From Kluyvera genomosp. 1 (GTDB taxonomy: Bacteria > Pseudomonadota > Gammaproteobacteria > Enterobacterales > Enterobacteriaceae): a stretch of 40,679 nt of DNA. The position numbers and the translations under genes are program-made. Shown in pieces: positions 39,855 through 40,679 of the stretch. The stretch's first letter is position 1; each line of letters starts with the position of its first letter. The stretch spans positions 1-40,679 of the forward strand of contig NZ_LGHZ01000024.1 in the NCBI RefSeq assembly GCF_001266615.1. Reading direction: 5' to 3'. The notes beneath the pieces are model-generated. The model was not told where the DNA came from, did not search any database, and saw only the letters and a list, made by a program, of their open reading frames with translations.

Positions 39855-40418
39855 ATGAAAAAGATTCTGATGCTGGTCGGCGATTACGTCGAAGATTATG
39901 AAACCATGGTGCCTTTTCAGGCACTGAAGATGTTAGGCCACCGCGTTGATGCAGTCTGTCCGGATAAAAGCGCGGGTGACTTTGTGCAAACCGCCATTCA
40001 TGACTTCGACGGTGCGCAGACCTACAGCGAAAAACCGGGGCACCGGTTTACCCTGAATGCGGATTTTAGCGCGGTGCGGGCGGCGGATTATGATGCGCTG
40101 GTGATCCCTGGCGGACGCGCGCCAGAGTATTTAAGACTTAATCAGCAGGTGATTAAGCTGGTGCAGGATTTCAACTCGGCGGGCAAACCTATCGCCGCTG
40201 TTTGTCATGGCCCTCAGCTTTTAGCCGCTGCTGGCGTGCTGGCTAACCGCACCTGCAGTGCCTATCCGGCGTGTGCCCCTGAAATTCGCTTGAGCGGTGG
40301 GCACTACGCGGACATTGGCATCGACCAGGCGCATGTCGATGGCAATCTGGTTACCGCCCCGGCATGGCCTGCGCATCCTGAGTGGCTGGCGAAATTTGTT
40401 GAAGTCTTAATGAAATAA
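39855..40418 (+). CDS. DJ-1/PfpI-family protein
   Basis: This is a 187-residue single-domain DJ-1/PfpI protein. The nucleophile elbow is [14 protein letters not shown] with Cys117, and the supporting acidic residue is probably Glu13 or Glu16 in [12 protein letters not shown]. Family members act as glyoxalases, deglycases, chaperones or peptidases; which applies cannot be read from sequence. The presence of aldo/keto reductases in the same accessory stretch is compatible with aldehyde detoxification, but this is weak. GGGGCAG precedes the ATG. It is divergent from the deiminase gene and is the last gene of the window. Confidence 0.88.
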   Translation: MKKILMLVGDYVEDYETMVPFQALKMLGHRVDAVCPDKSAGDFVQTAIHDFDGAQTYSEKPGHRFTLNADFSAVRAADYDALVIPGGRAPEYLRLNQQVIKLVQDFNSAGKPIAAVCHGPQLLAAAGVLANRTCSAYPACAPEIRLSGGHYADIGIDQAHVDGNLVTAPAWPAHPEWLAKFVEVLMK

Positions 40419-40426
40419 ATATGAAC

Positions 40427-40450
40427 CCGGTATATCCACAGGTATACCGG
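40427..40450 (+). terminator. Hairpin after the DJ-1-family gene
   Basis: CCGGTATA (40427-40434) pairs with TATACCGG (40443-40450) around an 8-nt loop, just after the stop codon. No T tract follows. Confidence 0.5.
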
Positions 40451-40463
40451 AGCTGCTATCTGG

Positions 40464-40485
40464 ACTGCTACTTTGGGCTCAGCTT
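40464..40485 (+). repeat. Near-direct repeat, copy 1
   Basis: ACTGCTACTTTGGGCTCAGC (40464-40483, followed by TT) recurs with one substitution and two inserted bases at 40576-40599. The two copies are 112 bp apart in the gene-free contig end. Confidence 0.6.
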
Positions 40486-40575
40486 CACATTGTCTTATTT
40501 ATGAAATTAAAGACGGGAACTGGCTAGACATGATGCGATTAATTTATTAATGATGTTATTCATGCCCCTGACGTC

Positions 40576-40599
40576 ACTGCTATTTTGGGCGTCAGCCTT
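40576..40599 (+). repeat. Near-direct repeat, copy 2
   Basis: ACTGCTATTTTGGGCGTCAG (start of copy 2) corresponds to copy 1 at 40464. It lies within a small stem formed by CTGACG (40568-40573) and CGTCAG (40590-40595). Confidence 0.6.
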
Positions 40600-40620
40600 T
40601 TAGCCAACAAAGGATTATGC

Positions 40621-40679
40621 CTGTCTCTTATACACATCTGACGCTCCTGTCTCTTATACACATCTGACGCTGCCGACGA
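40621..40679. other. Sequencing adapter (Nextera/Tn5 mosaic end), two copies; not genomic
   Basis: The 19-bp Tn5 mosaic end CTGTCTCTTATACACATCT occurs at 40621-40639 and again at 40647-40665. The second copy continues through GACGCTGCCGACGA to the end of the contig, which completes the reverse complement of the Nextera read-1 transposase adapter. The first copy continues only to GACGCT before the second begins. This is untrimmed library adapter added by the assembler. Confidence 0.97.

Noticed and set aside
40621..40679. Tn5/IS50 transposon end
   Set aside because: The mosaic-end sequence is the engineered form and continues into the Nextera adapter tail, so it is library adapter, not a mobile element.

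Overview
The window is a chromosomal contig from a member of the Enterobacteriaceae. From position 1 to about 30670 it follows the Escherichia coli gene order between the rrnH operon and the thrW tRNA gene: dkgB, yafC, yafD, mltD, gloB, yafS, rnhA, dnaQ, aspV, yafV, fadE, gmhA, yafJ, yafK, dinB, yafP, pepD, gpt, frsA, crl, phoE, proBA, thrW. It is not E. coli itself. A complete Na+-translocating NADH:quinone reductase operon (nqrABCDEF-nqrM) lies between yafK and dinB, where E. coli carries other genes. yafE is missing between yafD and mltD, an MFS exporter sits beside yafC, and prfH is absent between yafP and pepD. This fits a relative such as Klebsiella, Enterobacter, Lelliottia, Kluyvera or Buttiauxella; the genus cannot be fixed by reading alone.

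Layout. 1-50: the last 11 nt of a tRNA-Asp (aspU) and its terminator, so the contig starts where an rRNA operon would break an assembly. 175-14424: housekeeping genes for aldehyde reduction (dkgB), peptidoglycan turnover (mltD, yafK), methylglyoxal detoxification (gloB), replication (rnhA, dnaQ), fatty-acid oxidation (fadE) and LPS heptose synthesis (gmhA). 14425-14972: a long leader before nqr, holding hairpins and a possible 17-codon leader ORF. 14973-21033: the nqr operon, without its usual apbE partner. 21094-22630: SOS-controlled dinB with yafP. 22675-30478: pepD, gpt, frsA, crl, phoE with two Pho boxes, and proBA. 30592-30667: thrW.

30668-40620 is accessory sequence downstream of thrW, a classic island insertion site. 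It holds a YdhS-like flavoprotein, a secreted clan GH-D-like glycoside hydrolase with a possible CRP site, a membrane diguanylate cyclase resembling DgcJ, a two-gene aldo/keto reductase operon, a Tat-exported agmatine-deiminase-family enzyme and a DJ-1/PfpI protein. No integrase, phage gene, IS, CRISPR array or copy of the thrW 3' end was seen.

The last 59 bases (40621-40679) are not genomic. They are two copies of the Nextera/Tn5 mosaic-end adapter, the second complete, so the contig should be trimmed at about 40620. No clearly new multi-gene system was found. The best leads are the nqr leader, the apbE-less nqr operon, and the secreted hydrolase and exported deiminase in the thrW-linked region.
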